DNA of 64,000 nucleotides from Bartonella sp. ML70XJBT.G (GTDB taxonomy: Bacteria; Pseudomonadota; Alphaproteobacteria; Rhizobiales; Rhizobiaceae), in NCBI RefSeq assembly GCF_028618575.1, contig NZ_JAQITA010000008.1, positions 1-64,000 of the forward strand. The letters run 5' to 3'. This document shows, in pieces, positions 55,034 through 64,000 of this stretch. The position numbers were made by a program, and so were the translations under genes. Positions within the stretch are counted from its first letter, which is position 1; each line of letters begins with the position of its first letter. The notes under the pieces are model-generated. The model did no database searches and had not been told where the DNA came from. It worked only from the letters and a program-made list of their open reading frames with translations.

Positions 55034-56134
55034 TCACCTTCCCAATAACCCAACCTGACCGCGATGTCTTAGATAATGATCAGCAATAGCACAAGCGATC
55101 ATCGCTTCACCAACAGGAACAGCACGAATTCCAACACAGGGATCATGGCGTCCCTTCGTTACAACGTTTATTTCATTACCATCAACATCAATCGAACGAC
55201 GAGGAGTTAAAATTGAAGGAGTAGGTTTCACAGCAAAACGGGCGACAATTGGCTGTCCACTCGATATTCCACCTAAAATACCACCTGCGTGATTGGATAA
55301 AAAAAATGGTTTTCCATCACTTCCCATCCGCATCTCATCTGCATTTTCCTCTCCCCTCAGGCAAGCTGCTGCAAAACCATCACCGATTTCCACACCCTTC
55401 ACTGCATTAATCGACATGAGGAATGATGCGATATCCTGATCAAGTTTTGCATAAATAGGTGCTCCTAAACCTGCCGGAACATTCTCTGCAACAATCTCAA
55501 TAATAGCACCAACAGATGAACCATCTTTGCGTACTTTATGGATATAATCACTAAAAACCTGTACCATCTCTGCGTCAGGCGTAAAGAAAGGATTGTTATC
55601 AACCTCTGACCAGTTCCAATGATCACGATTAATCATGTGGGGACCAATTGCTATCACAGCGCCCCGTATAAGCAAATCAGGAACAATTTTACGAGCAATA
55701 GCACCTGCCGCAACACGTGCTGCTGTTTCACGCGCTGACGCGCGTCCACCACCGCGAAAATCACGAACGCCATATTTAATATCATAGGTATAATCTGCAT
55801 GACTAGGACGATACTGATGAGCAATGGAACCATAGTCTTGAGAACGTTGATCTGTATTTCGAATCAATAAAGAAATCGGTGTTCCCGTTGAGATCAATGT
55901 GGTTCCATCGTCTTGGGTCATAACCCCTGAAAGTATCTCTACTTGATCCAACTCTTTACGCTGTGTTGTATATCGAGATTGTCCGGGTCTGCGTTTATCA
56001 AGATAGGATTGAATGTCTGAAAGGGTAAAAACAATTCCTGGAGGACAACCATCAATGATACAACCAAGAGCAGCTCCATGGCTTTCACCCCATGTTGTTA
56101 CACGAAACAAATGACCAAATGTATTATGCGACAT
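55034..56134 (-). CDS. aroC: Chorismate synthase
   Basis: AroC makes chorismate from EPSP, using reduced FMN. The 366-residue protein has the signatures [55 protein letters not shown]. Length is normal. It lies between fabI and ribB, and its stop abuts the ribB start, so the two are almost certainly translationally coupled. Confidence 0.97.
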   Translation of the reverse strand: MSHNTFGHLFRVTTWGESHGAALGCIIDGCPPGIVFTLSDIQSYLDKRRPGQSRYTTQRKELDQVEILSGVMTQDDGTTLISTGTPISLLIRNTDQRSQDYGSIAHQYRPSHADYTYDIKYGVRDFRGGGRASARETAARVAAGAIARKIVPDLLIRGAVIAIGPHMINRDHWNWSEVDNNPFFTPDAEMVQVFSDYIHKVRKDGSSVGAIIEIVAENVPAGLGAPIYAKLDQDIASFLMSINAVKGVEIGDGFAAACLRGEENADEMRMGSDGKPFFLSNHAGGILGGISSGQPIVARFAVKPTPSILTPRRSIDVDGNEINVVTKGRHDPCVGIRAVPVGEAMIACAIADHYLRHRGQVGLLGR

Positions 56135-56283
56135 GCAAAAATGACCCGTTTCTCTGTCAAAATATAGGCAACTACAATCTATGTTGAGGTGTATACAAAC
56201 AGCTTTTTATTCCAAAAAGACTATGAGCCATTTTAATTTTTTTCATACTACCATTCTCAAAGAATAACCTTGTAAACAAAACT

Positions 56284-57102
56284 TCACTCTTTAACGACAG
56301 AAATATCTGGTGCATCAACAGCTTTCATACCTATAACATTATAACCTGAATCCACATGATGCACTTCACCCGTAACAGAACGAGACAAATCTGAAAGAAA
56401 GTAAAGAGCAGAATCACCTACTTCTTCAATTGTTACCGTCCGACGCAAAGGAGCATTATATTCATTCCATTTTAAAATATAACGGAAATCACCAATGCCA
56501 GAAGCAGCTAAGGTTTTGATCGGTCCAGCAGATATAGCATTAACACGAATATTTTGGGGGCCTAAATCTACTGCCAAATATTTTACGCTCGTTTCAAGAG
56601 CTGCTTTTGCAATTCCCATCACATTATAATTGGGAACAACCTTTTCTGCACCATAATAGCTCAATGTTAAAATTGAACCACCATCTGACATTAATTTCTC
56701 TGCACGCTTTGCCAGCGCCGTTAAAGAATAAACAGAAATATTCATGGTCATCATAAAATTCGATTCGCTGATATCAATATAACGACCGCTTAATTCATCC
56801 TTATCAGAAAAACCAATCGCGTGAACTAAAAAATCGAGCTTGCCCCATTTCTTCTCTATTTCTCTAAAAACCGCATCAATAGATGCACTATCAGAGACAT
56901 CACAATGACCGCAAACAAACCCTTTTACTTCCTCAGATAAAGGCTCAACACGCTTTTTCATTGCTTCACCCTGATAGGTAAAAGCGAGCTCTGCCCCTGC
57001 ATGACTCGCCGCTTTAGCTATCCCCCAAGCGATAGAGCGATTATTGGCCAATCCCAAAATTAAACCACGCTTGCCGCACAATAAACCATTACCCTTAGCC
57101 AT
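56284..57102 (-). CDS. fabI: Enoyl-[acyl-carrier-protein] reductase (NADH)
   Basis: FabI completes each fatty-acid elongation cycle. From the ATG at 57102 the protein has 272 residues. The NAD-binding part is LCGKRGLILGLANNRSIAWG. The catalytic pair is Tyr and Lys in YYGAEKVVPNYNVMGIAKAA. The segment AISAGPIKTLAASGI is the substrate loop. It is intact. Length and motifs fit FabI rather than FabL or FabV. It is 149 bases after aroC's start on the same strand and 122 bases from the dnaJ-like gene. Confidence 0.96.
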   Translation of the reverse strand: MAKGNGLLCGKRGLILGLANNRSIAWGIAKAASHAGAELAFTYQGEAMKKRVEPLSEEVKGFVCGHCDVSDSASIDAVFREIEKKWGKLDFLVHAIGFSDKDELSGRYIDISESNFMMTMNISVYSLTALAKRAEKLMSDGGSILTLSYYGAEKVVPNYNVMGIAKAALETSVKYLAVDLGPQNIRVNAISAGPIKTLAASGIGDFRYILKWNEYNAPLRRTVTIEEVGDSALYFLSDLSRSVTGEVHHVDSGYNVIGMKAVDAPDISVVKE

Positions 57103-57224
57103 TAGCACTGCCCCATTGTTACTTAAAATGAATATTATTTATCTGCCTATGGCATAGGTCAACTTTTTCTTCAAGCAATTGCTTTAAAATCAAACAAAAA
57201 CTATGCTTTTCTATCACTTAAATG

Positions 57225-58127
57225 TTAACTTTTTTGCATTTGGAAAAATTGTTTTAATCCAGCATCTCCACCTTCCGGCAACATAATACGAACATGTATA
57301 TAAAGATCATCTCTTGTACCGTTTTTTAAACGAAGCCCTTTTCCTTTCAACCGCAAAATACGATCAGAACTTGACCACGCGGGAATCGTTAAAACCACAC
57401 GCCCTTCTAAAGTCTCAACTTCTTCTTTTGCTCCCAGAACAGCATGTTTTAGGGAAACTGGTAAATCAAGATGGAGAGCCCTTCCTTCAACGCGAAAACG
57501 AGGATGTTTTTGAATGTGAATGGTTATCAGCGCATCTCCTGCTTGCCCATAAAGCACCTCTTCTCCTTGACCCTTTAAACGAATGGTTTGACCATCTTCA
57601 ACATAGTCTGGAAGTTTAATTTTTAATCTTTTTCCATTAGGAAAAACGGCTTCAACCTTTTCTGCACCAACCATTTGCTCCAATGTGACAGAAAGATTGG
57701 CACGAACATGCGCCCCTTGTTGCGGTTGATTATATCGTGCAGAATTTGAAAAACCTTCTCTTCTGCCAAACAGATCACGAAAAATATCACTCGCATCAAA
57801 TCCTGTGCCTCCTGAGGAAGTAAAATCAAAACCTTGTGCTCCTCTTGAAAAAGGATTATGATTATTGTTAAAATTTTCACCAGCACCATAGGTTTGATAA
57901 AGTGGTTTTCCCTCCATATCAATTTCACCGCGGTCAAATTGTGCCCTTTTGTCTTTATCACCTATAATTTCATAAGCTTGATTAATTTCAGAAAACTTCT
58001 CTTTAGCCTTTGCATCATCCATATTGTGGTCTGGATGATATTTCTTGGCCAATTTTCTAAATGCTGATTTAATTTCTTGCGGTTTTGCGGTACGTGCCAC
58101 ACCCAGAATTGTGTAGGGATCACGCAT
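57225..58127 (-). CDS. DnaJ-class co-chaperone without zinc finger (CbpA-like)
   Basis: The 300-residue product has a J domain (residues 1-70) with HPD in [11 protein letters not shown], so it can stimulate Hsp70. A Gly/Phe/Asn-rich linker (about 75-125) follows. The C-terminal substrate-binding domains (about 130-295) contain [20 protein letters not shown]. The four zinc-binding CXXCXGXG repeats of canonical DnaJ are absent, placing it with CbpA/type II proteins. The partner is probably DnaK, outside the window. It leads the fabI-aroC-ribB gene row. Confidence 0.93.
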   Translation of the reverse strand: MRDPYTILGVARTAKPQEIKSAFRKLAKKYHPDHNMDDAKAKEKFSEINQAYEIIGDKDKRAQFDRGEIDMEGKPLYQTYGAGENFNNNHNPFSRGAQGFDFTSSGGTGFDASDIFRDLFGRREGFSNSARYNQPQQGAHVRANLSVTLEQMVGAEKVEAVFPNGKRLKIKLPDYVEDGQTIRLKGQGEEVLYGQAGDALITIHIQKHPRFRVEGRALHLDLPVSLKHAVLGAKEEVETLEGRVVLTIPAWSSSDRILRLKGKGLRLKNGTRDDLYIHVRIMLPEGGDAGLKQFFQMQKS

Positions 58128-58446
58128 ATTGCCCTCTTTTCAATTTTTCCGTATTCAAAATGTCAACTGATAGGTTGTTCAATATTCCTCATAGCTCATC
58201 AATCTTTTCTCAGAATGATTTCTCTCTGCCTTTATATGTCTATAAAGAAACCAAAATACCAGATAAAAGAGATATTTTATTTAATATAGCTCACTGTATT
58301 CTATACTAAAGAAAAAAATGATTTAAATACCATAATAATACATGACGGCATTGGCTTTTCAAAATAAGAAAAAACAGCGCTTTATTTTTTTATGATAAAG
58401 CAAATTAAAGAGTTCTCACTCATCCTCACGGATATTCGGAGATATT
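58128..58446. other. 0.32-kb divergent control region of the dnaJ-like gene and pdxH
   Basis: No clear operator, riboswitch or hairpin recognised. Confidence 0.45.
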
Positions 58447-59070
58447 ATGAGCAATAAAGTACAAACAGATGACGATTTTATACAAATGCAACAACCTTTT
58501 GCACTTTTTGCAAAGTGGCTTAAAGAGGCAACCGTGAACGAAATCAATGATCCTAATGCGATGGCTTTAGCAACGGTTGATGAAACGGGGGCACCTAATG
58601 TTCGTATGGTACTTCTCAAAGATTATAGTCCCCAAGGATTTGTTTTCTATACCAACTATGAAAGCCAAAAGGGGAAAGAAATTTTAAAATCAATGAAAGC
58701 ATCTTTAAATTTTCATTGGAAGTCACTGCGCCGTCAGGTCAGAGTTCGCGGCATTGTTGAAAAAGTTAGTGTTCAAGAAGCAGATGCATATTTTCAATCG
58801 CGGCCCCGTAGTAGTCGAATTGGTGCATGGGCTTCCAAACAATCTCGGCCATTAGAAGACCGTTTTGTCCTCGAAAAAGCAATTGCCCAATATACAACAC
58901 GTTATGCACTCGGAAATATCCCGCGCCCACCTTATTGGTCTGGATTTCGTGTTAAACCCCTTTCTATCGAATTCTGGCGTGATCGCCCGTTTCGTTTACA
59001 TGACCGCCTGCTCTTTACACGCGATTCTGTTGAACAGGATAATTGGCAAAGGCAAAAACTTTATCCCTAA
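58447..59070 (+). CDS. pdxH: Pyridoxamine 5'-phosphate oxidase
   Basis: PdxH oxidises PNP and PMP to pyridoxal phosphate with FMN. The 207-residue protein has [20 protein letters not shown] and [17 protein letters not shown], the FMN site, and ends [20 protein letters not shown], the C-terminal signature. The length is normal. The dnaJ-like gene is divergent. It is followed by a strong hairpin. Supplies PLP for enzymes such as ThrC in this window. Confidence 0.96.
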   Translation: MSNKVQTDDDFIQMQQPFALFAKWLKEATVNEINDPNAMALATVDETGAPNVRMVLLKDYSPQGFVFYTNYESQKGKEILKSMKASLNFHWKSLRRQVRVRGIVEKVSVQEADAYFQSRPRSSRIGAWASKQSRPLEDRFVLEKAIAQYTTRYALGNIPRPPYWSGFRVKPLSIEFWRDRPFRLHDRLLFTRDSVEQDNWQRQKLYP

Positions 59071-59084
59071 TTTTCCAAATTCGC

Positions 59085-59115
59085 ATAGTTATGAGGATTT
59101 TGTCCTCATAACTAT
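59085..59115 (+). terminator. Strong hairpin after pdxH
   Basis: atagttatgagga pairs perfectly over 13 bp with tcctcataactat across ttttg, starting 14 bases after the stop. There is no T-run, so it may stabilise the 3' end rather than terminate. Confidence 0.6.
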
Positions 59116-59973
59116 AAAGCTCCCATTTGCAAAATTGAAAATGAAAGCATTAATTTGAATTGGAAGATAATATCTTCTATGGAAAAATTTGTTTGATAAC
59201 AATTATTTGCTTACTGTATAACTTGAAAAAAGTTCCCGTGATCAAGATTAATTTAAAAGAAAAGGCTGTATTCAGCGAACCTTAAATGAGATCATCTGTC
59301 AGATTCAAACGGAGCATAGAAAAATGATCTTGTATCTTTCGACTCCAATGACATAAGCGGTCATGCATAATTTAATTTAAGATGAAAAAAATTAATTCGA
59401 ATATTCCCACTTAAATCTGTTTTCAGTTTATCCTAGATAACAAGAAATTTAAAAACCAATGAAATCATTGCTTCACATTTTTGGTTCTCTCTTTTTTGAA
59501 TGGGGACATACCCCTTATTAAAACAGAACGCCATTTTGTTGGGCATTCACGTGCTTTTTACAAAAAATATTTCTCAATGCACTCAAGTCTCTTGTACGAC
59601 AGTGCCCATGAATGTAACGTAAAAAAACATTATGCCATACTCTCTTTACGCTTGCACAAGGACATGCCGGCAATATCATATCATTTACCATCCCCAATTT
59701 TATGACAGCTCTTATATTGGAGAGTATTCAGAGAAAGCACTTTTACTTCTCTCTTTAATTGTTTTTACCTACACATGAACTAGGTTTATAAACATGCAAG
59801 AAAATCATTTTCATTGATTTCATGTGAAAAGATTTAAGATAAGAGAAACTGATTGTCTTTGAAGTTGTTATTCAATATGAATGACAATGTGTCAGCATGA
59901 TAAAGCAATATCTTATCACACATATTCATGGTAGCATTACATAACAGATGGTTTTATTTTTAGCTTCGTATTC
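59116..59973. other. 0.86-kb AT-rich intergenic region between convergent genes
   Basis: Between pdxH and ubiA, with no minus or plus gene supported. A 74-codon frame from 59481 has no ribosome site or recognisable content. Confidence 0.5.
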
Positions 59974-60921
59974 TTAAATTGCAGGATAAAGTATCATCCA
60001 TATACCACCGCATATTAAACCAGCGAAAACCGCAAAACCAATAAACGAATTCGATTTGAAAAGCTTGAGACATTGTGAACTGTCATTGATATCAATAACT
60101 TTAATTTGAACAAACATGTGGACACTTGCCACAAAAATCCCCAAAAAGCTAATAAGAGGGACTCCTGCCAAATAAAATGCCAAGCTGGTGAGAACCACAA
60201 AACCACTATATAAAAAGATCAAAGCACGCTTGGTGCCTTCACCAAAGAGCAGTGCCGTAGAACGTACCCCAACTGTAGCATCATCCTCTTTATCTTGATG
60301 CGCGTAAATTGTATCGTATCCTATTGTCCATAAGATGGATCCCATATAAAGTAAAATTGGTGCCCAACTCAGACTCCCATACACAACGGCCCACCCCATT
60401 AATGCCCCCCAATTAAATGCAATACCTAAAAAAAACTGGGGCCAATATGTTACGCGTTTCATAAAAGGGTAAAGTGCAACTGCTACCAATGACGAAATCC
60501 CTAGAAAAAAACTGTATCTATTAAATTGTGATAGAATGCCTAAACCAACCAAACATTGCACCAATATAAAAAGCTTTGCTTGAAAACGACTCACATGGCC
60601 TGTTGGTAATGGACGAGAACGTGTTCTCTCTACCTGAGAATCAATTTGATGATCGATAAGATCATTCCAAGTACACCCTGCCCCCCGCATCGCTACAGAA
60701 CCTAAAAAGAACAGAAAGAGATACCAACACCAATGAAAGAACATTGATATAAAAGGTAATTGCTGCATTTCATAAGAGAGAAAAGCCATCGTTGTTGACC
60801 AAAAACAAGGCCACATCAATAGCTGCCACCCGATAGGACGGTCCCAACGTGCTAATTGAGCATAAAACCATACCGAAGCAGGCAGAAAACGATAGACCCA
60901 CTGTTTGGAAGATGCATCCAT
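59974..60921 (-). CDS. ubiA: 4-hydroxybenzoate polyprenyltransferase
   Basis: UbiA attaches the polyprenyl chain to 4-hydroxybenzoate in ubiquinone synthesis at the inner membrane. From the ATG at 60921 the protein has 315 residues and about eight helices. Asp-rich motif 1 is NDLIDHQIDSQVERTRSRPL and motif 2 is DTIYAHQDKEDDATVGVRST, both intact. An in-frame ATG at 60981 would add 20 residues with no membrane or family similarity. It is monocistronic and divergent from purD. Confidence 0.95.
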   Translation of the reverse strand: MDASSKQWVYRFLPASVWFYAQLARWDRPIGWQLLMWPCFWSTTMAFLSYEMQQLPFISMFFHWCWYLFLFFLGSVAMRGAGCTWNDLIDHQIDSQVERTRSRPLPTGHVSRFQAKLFILVQCLVGLGILSQFNRYSFFLGISSLVAVALYPFMKRVTYWPQFFLGIAFNWGALMGWAVVYGSLSWAPILLYMGSILWTIGYDTIYAHQDKEDDATVGVRSTALLFGEGTKRALIFLYSGFVVLTSLAFYLAGVPLISFLGIFVASVHMFVQIKVIDINDSSQCLKLFKSNSFIGFAVFAGLICGGIWMILYPAI

Positions 60922-61067
60922 CACTCGTCCCTGATTCTCGCAGGATTGAATATGTGCAATATTTTTACTTTTTTTCATCAAATAATCTTACCTTTAGTCT
61001 TGCGATAGAGGCATTTCATTCTTATGACAAGAATCAATTTAATTATCTTCTATGATAGGAGCAAATG

Positions 61068-62342
61068 ATGAACATCCTTCTTATCGGCTCGGGCGGACGC
61101 GAACATGCTTTGGCGTGGAAAATAGCAGCATCGCCACTGCTAACGAAATTATATTGTGCTCCTGGAAATCCTGCAACAATGGAACATGGTGAAAATATTG
61201 ATTTAAACATTGATGACCATTCTCTCGTCATTGACTTTTGTAAAACGCATTCTATTGATCTTGTCGTTGTTGGACCAGAAGCACCACTCGTTGCAGGTAT
61301 AACAGATGCCCTTAATAAGGCTGATATCTGTGTATTTGGACCTACTCAACAAGCTGCCAAGTTGGAAGGTTCAAAAGCTTTTACAAAAGATCTATGCCGT
61401 CAAAATAACATTCCTACAGCCTCCTATCAATGCTTTGATGATTCTGCAAAAGCCAAAGCCTATATTCAGAAACAAGGTGTTCCCATTGTTGTTAAAGATG
61501 ATGATTTAGCGGCCGGTAAAGGTGTTGTCGTTGCAACAACTCTGGAAGAAGCATTTAATGCTGTTGATGCCTGCTTTAAAAGTACCTCCTGCAATGCGGC
61601 AAAAAAAGTTGTTGTCGAGTCTTTCCTTGAAGGTGAAGAAGCAAGCTTCTTTTGTCTTTGTGATGGTAAAATTGCCCTTCCCTTTGGATCAGCACAAGAC
61701 CATAAACGTGTGGGTGATGGGGATACTGGAGCAAATACCGGTGGCATGGGCGCTTATTCACCAGCTCCTATCATGACCAAAGAAATGATTGATCGTACCC
61801 TCAAAGAGATTGTTGAACCGGCTCTACATAGTATGAATGCAATGGGATCTCCCTTTAAAGGTATTCTCTTTGTCGGATTGATGATAACACAAAAAGGACC
61901 TGAACTTATTGAATTTAATGTGCGATTTGGCGATCCTGAATGTCAGGTTTTAATGATGCGTCTTGAAGATGATATTCTGCCAATTCTTTTTGCTGCTGCT
62001 CAGGGAAAACTTGAACAAAAATCCCTGCAATGGTCTCAAAAAACTGCCTTGACTGTCGTTATGGCTGCAAAAGGTTATCCAGAATCTCCCCAAAAAGGTA
62101 CTGTTATCCGTAATCTTGACAAGGTCAATGCTCTCTCTGATGTGAAAGTTTTTCAAGCCGGCACTCTGTTGTGCAATGGAGAACTCATTGCTAATGGTGG
62201 ACGCGTTTTAAATATAACAGCAACGGGCAAAACTGTTATGCAAGCACAAAAACGCGCCTATGAAGCTGTCGATTGTATTGATTGGCCCGAAGGTTTTGTC
62301 CGCCGCGATATTGGCTGGAGAGCCATTGCGCAAAAAAGCTGA
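61068..62342 (+). CDS. purD: Phosphoribosylamine-glycine ligase
   Basis: PurD joins glycine to phosphoribosylamine in purine synthesis. The 424-residue ATP-grasp protein starts [20 protein letters not shown]. Further landmarks are [40 protein letters not shown] and VRFGDPECQ, all typical. AGGAG lies six bases before the ATG at 61068, which is preferred to the ATG at 61065. The length is normal; it is divergent from ubiA. Confidence 0.97.
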   Translation: MNILLIGSGGREHALAWKIAASPLLTKLYCAPGNPATMEHGENIDLNIDDHSLVIDFCKTHSIDLVVVGPEAPLVAGITDALNKADICVFGPTQQAAKLEGSKAFTKDLCRQNNIPTASYQCFDDSAKAKAYIQKQGVPIVVKDDDLAAGKGVVVATTLEEAFNAVDACFKSTSCNAAKKVVVESFLEGEEASFFCLCDGKIALPFGSAQDHKRVGDGDTGANTGGMGAYSPAPIMTKEMIDRTLKEIVEPALHSMNAMGSPFKGILFVGLMITQKGPELIEFNVRFGDPECQVLMMRLEDDILPILFAAAQGKLEQKSLQWSQKTALTVVMAAKGYPESPQKGTVIRNLDKVNALSDVKVFQAGTLLCNGELIANGGRVLNITATGKTVMQAQKRAYEAVDCIDWPEGFVRRDIGWRAIAQKS

Positions 62343-62907
62343 ATTCCTTGAACTTTTCCTTTTATGATTTCATAACTTCAAGCGGATAACATGTAACATG
62401 AATCTGCTAACCGTTCCACGCCTCTTGTGATTTTAGAAAAATATCAGTTATTTTTAAAAATAAAAATTATAAATAAACAATTCACGCCCTTCACGGAATA
62501 AGTAAAGCAATAATCTACCTTATGAGATTATGATTGGAACCATATAATTCTCAGTGTTTGTATTTCTTTAAAATTTATTTACCAAAGTATGAAAATAAAT
62601 CTTACCTCTTGTCATTGCCTTGCACAAAAAATCCGTGAAATTTTTCTATTTTTACTTACCAACATGCTTTAATCACATCGCAAAATCAAAGCTTACATTT
62701 GTTCATAAGTTTTTTATTATCATTAAAACAATAACTTAATTGTCCTTAAGAAAACATTATTTTTGTCATCAAAATGGCAAAAATATCTACCGCGAAAACC
62801 TTCTGTAAACAGATGTTGTCAAGCAAAGCTCTCTTTGACAAGTGCAAACAAAACACAGCGGAATAAATAGCCATAGCAGTATAATCGTAGAAAAAAGCAC
62901 ATAAGGT
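62343..62907. other. 0.56-kb intergenic region between convergent genes
   Basis: AT-rich; no gene, tRNA or terminator hairpin was recognised. Confidence 0.5.
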
Positions 62908-63435
62908 CTATTGCAGGGCAACTCGATTCGCGATAACCAAACGCAAACCTAACGGATGGCTATAACGAAGTGAGAAACGCTTTTGCTTAGAATGCAGTGT
63001 TGTATAAAAAAAGCGGCGTAAATCAAAACGATCTTTGACAACCATAACACGATTATCTTCATTGATCATCAGCATAGGAAGATCATAAGTATCCGCCCAT
63101 AAGCGCCAATCTAAAAGAACATTATTCAAATCTCTAGAAACTAAAAGAGGGATGCAAACTTCCTCATCTCTATGCAGCAATTCTAATGCAACGGCTCTTT
63201 CTCCTGAATGCGTTTCTACAGTACGTGCTGCAATTCCTTTGAAATGATAAGATGGCATTAAATGCGATAAGCTTGCAGGGGCCTCTGTTTTAAAGAAAAC
63301 ACCACGATCACTTAACGAACAAAGTATTTTATTGCCCGTTTTTGATGAAAAATAAGTCGTTGTTTGTGGCAAATGGCACGGATCCAACCGAAATTCAAGC
63401 ACCGCTTTTGCCTGATTAAAGCATTGATTAGCCAT
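62908..63435 (-). CDS. DUF6101-like Rhizobiales protein
   Basis: Function unknown. The 175-residue product has FRLDPCHLPQTTTYFSSKTG near the start. A mostly beta-stranded middle includes GERAVALELLHRDEEVCIPL. The C-terminal LRRFFYTTLHSKQKRFSLRY ends in PLGLRLVIANRVALQ. This pattern matches the DUF6101 family as I remember it; the assignment needs a profile search. No signal peptide or membrane helix. Monocistronic, 150 bases from the next gene. Confidence 0.65.
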   Translation of the reverse strand: MANQCFNQAKAVLEFRLDPCHLPQTTTYFSSKTGNKILCSLSDRGVFFKTEAPASLSHLMPSYHFKGIAARTVETHSGERAVALELLHRDEEVCIPLLVSRDLNNVLLDWRLWADTYDLPMLMINEDNRVMVVKDRFDLRRFFYTTLHSKQKRFSLRYSHPLGLRLVIANRVALQ

Positions 63436-63585
63436 ATATAGTGTCCCAATTTATTTTAATAATACTATACCCTTTAACAGCTTTTTCTCATTGGATTATT
63501 AAAAGATTGAATAAAAAACAACTGGTTTCTTTTTTGGTTATTGAAATCTAAACAAAAACACATGACAAAATTTATCTCTCTTGCA

Positions 63586-64000
63586 TTATAAGACTTTTCC
63601 AGGATTCATAATCCCTAAAGGATCGAGCACTTTCTTAATCGCTTGCATAATATCCAATGCAACAGGCGATTTGAAGGCACGAAGTTCCTCACGCTTAAGT
63701 TGACCAATTCCATGCTCAGCAGAAAACGCACCTTGATAGTGCATCACTAAACTATGAATACTATGGTTCATTTGTGACCATAACTGCAAAAATACTGCAG
63801 GATCAACTCCAACAGGTTGGGTAATATTATAGTGCAAGTTTCCATCGCCCATGTGACCAAAACAAACTATCCGCGCACCAGGAGCAATTTCTTCAACAAT
63901 ATTTTCTACATTGGAGATAAAATCAGGAATGGATGCAACAGGCACTGCAATATCGTGCTTAATAGATGCGCCTACTAATTTCTGTGCAGGTGATATACTT
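63586..64000 (-). CDS. FAD-linked oxidase (D-lactate / D-2-hydroxyglutarate dehydrogenase type), 3' end
   Basis: This is the C-terminal part (about 137 residues) of an FAD_binding_4/FAD-oxidase_C protein; the frame is open to the window edge. Landmarks are IKHDIAVPVASIPDFI, RIVCFGHMGDGNLHYNI with the metal-binding His residues, and SAEHGIGQLKREEL, then DPLGIMNPGKVL at the end. These fit GlcD-like and D-2-hydroxyglutarate dehydrogenase-like flavoproteins. The substrate is not predictable from this portion. A GTG at 63945 inside the frame is not the start. Confidence 0.92.
   Translation of the reverse strand, partial: SISPAQKLVGASIKHDIAVPVASIPDFISNVENIVEEIAPGARIVCFGHMGDGNLHYNITQPVGVDPAVFLQLWSQMNHSIHSLVMHYQGAFSAEHGIGQLKREELRAFKSPVALDIMQAIKKVLDPLGIMNPGKVL

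Noticed and set aside
59481-59705. A 74-codon frame in the pdxH-ubiA spacer
   Set aside because: No ribosome site, no family pattern and no neighbours in the same direction.

Overview
This is a window from an AT-rich alphaproteobacterial chromosome, almost certainly the genus Bartonella. The support is an invasion-associated locus B (IalB) family protein, MucR/Ros and CcrM regulators, Rhizobiales-restricted families (DUF5330- and DUF6101-like proteins, a degenerate RibBA), and long AT-rich spacers between conserved housekeeping genes. The species cannot be named from the sequence alone.

Positions 1 to about 15,800 are one end of a lambdoid-type prophage or prophage remnant, integrated at the 3' end of a tRNA-Gln(UUG) gene (15807-15881). 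Its left end lies outside the window. A LexA-like CI repressor (9566-10210) and a divergent Cro-like protein (9177-9509) form the switch, with a set of GTAC-N5-GTAC operators. Leftward early genes encode a RuvC-like resolvase, a DUF1376 replication protein, SSB and several hypotheticals. Rightward genes encode a hexapeptide-repeat protein, an ERF single-strand annealing protein with a YqaJ exonuclease, and a tyrosine integrase. The element also carries four toxin-antitoxin loci: RelBE with a frameshifted toxin, MazEF, and two related HigBA modules. Two unknown membrane proteins and a second, partial hexapeptide-repeat gene complete it. No head, tail or lysis genes are visible here.

From 15,900 to 32,000 the core chromosome holds a decayed gene, sodB, oligopeptidase B, mucR, sufE, a DUF5330 protein, a membrane-anchored peptidoglycan-binding protein, ppdK, a DsbA-like oxidoreductase, a DUF721 protein, mutY, ccrM and a HAD phosphatase.

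From 32,000 to 35,000 an AT-rich island carries three tandem paralogous genes for small exported proteins of unknown function. A near-consensus promoter precedes the set, a structured leader precedes the second gene, and a terminator closes it. This is the best candidate for an undescribed system.

From 35,000 to 64,000 the window is core metabolism: thrC and an M16 peptidase; a GGDEF/EAL protein with degenerate motifs; YqgE and a DsbD-alpha-like protein; ispH-thrB-rnhA; ctaB; an IalB-family protein; tldD; a tightly packed run dnaJ-like, fabI, aroC, ribB, xseB, dxs, tlyA and an RlmD-like methyltransferase; then pdxH, ubiA, purD, a DUF6101-like protein and the 3' end of an FAD-linked oxidase. 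Isoprenoid genes (dxs, ispH) and prenyl-chain users (ctaB, ubiA), threonine genes (thrB, thrC), and redox/stress functions recur, but they sit in separate small operons.
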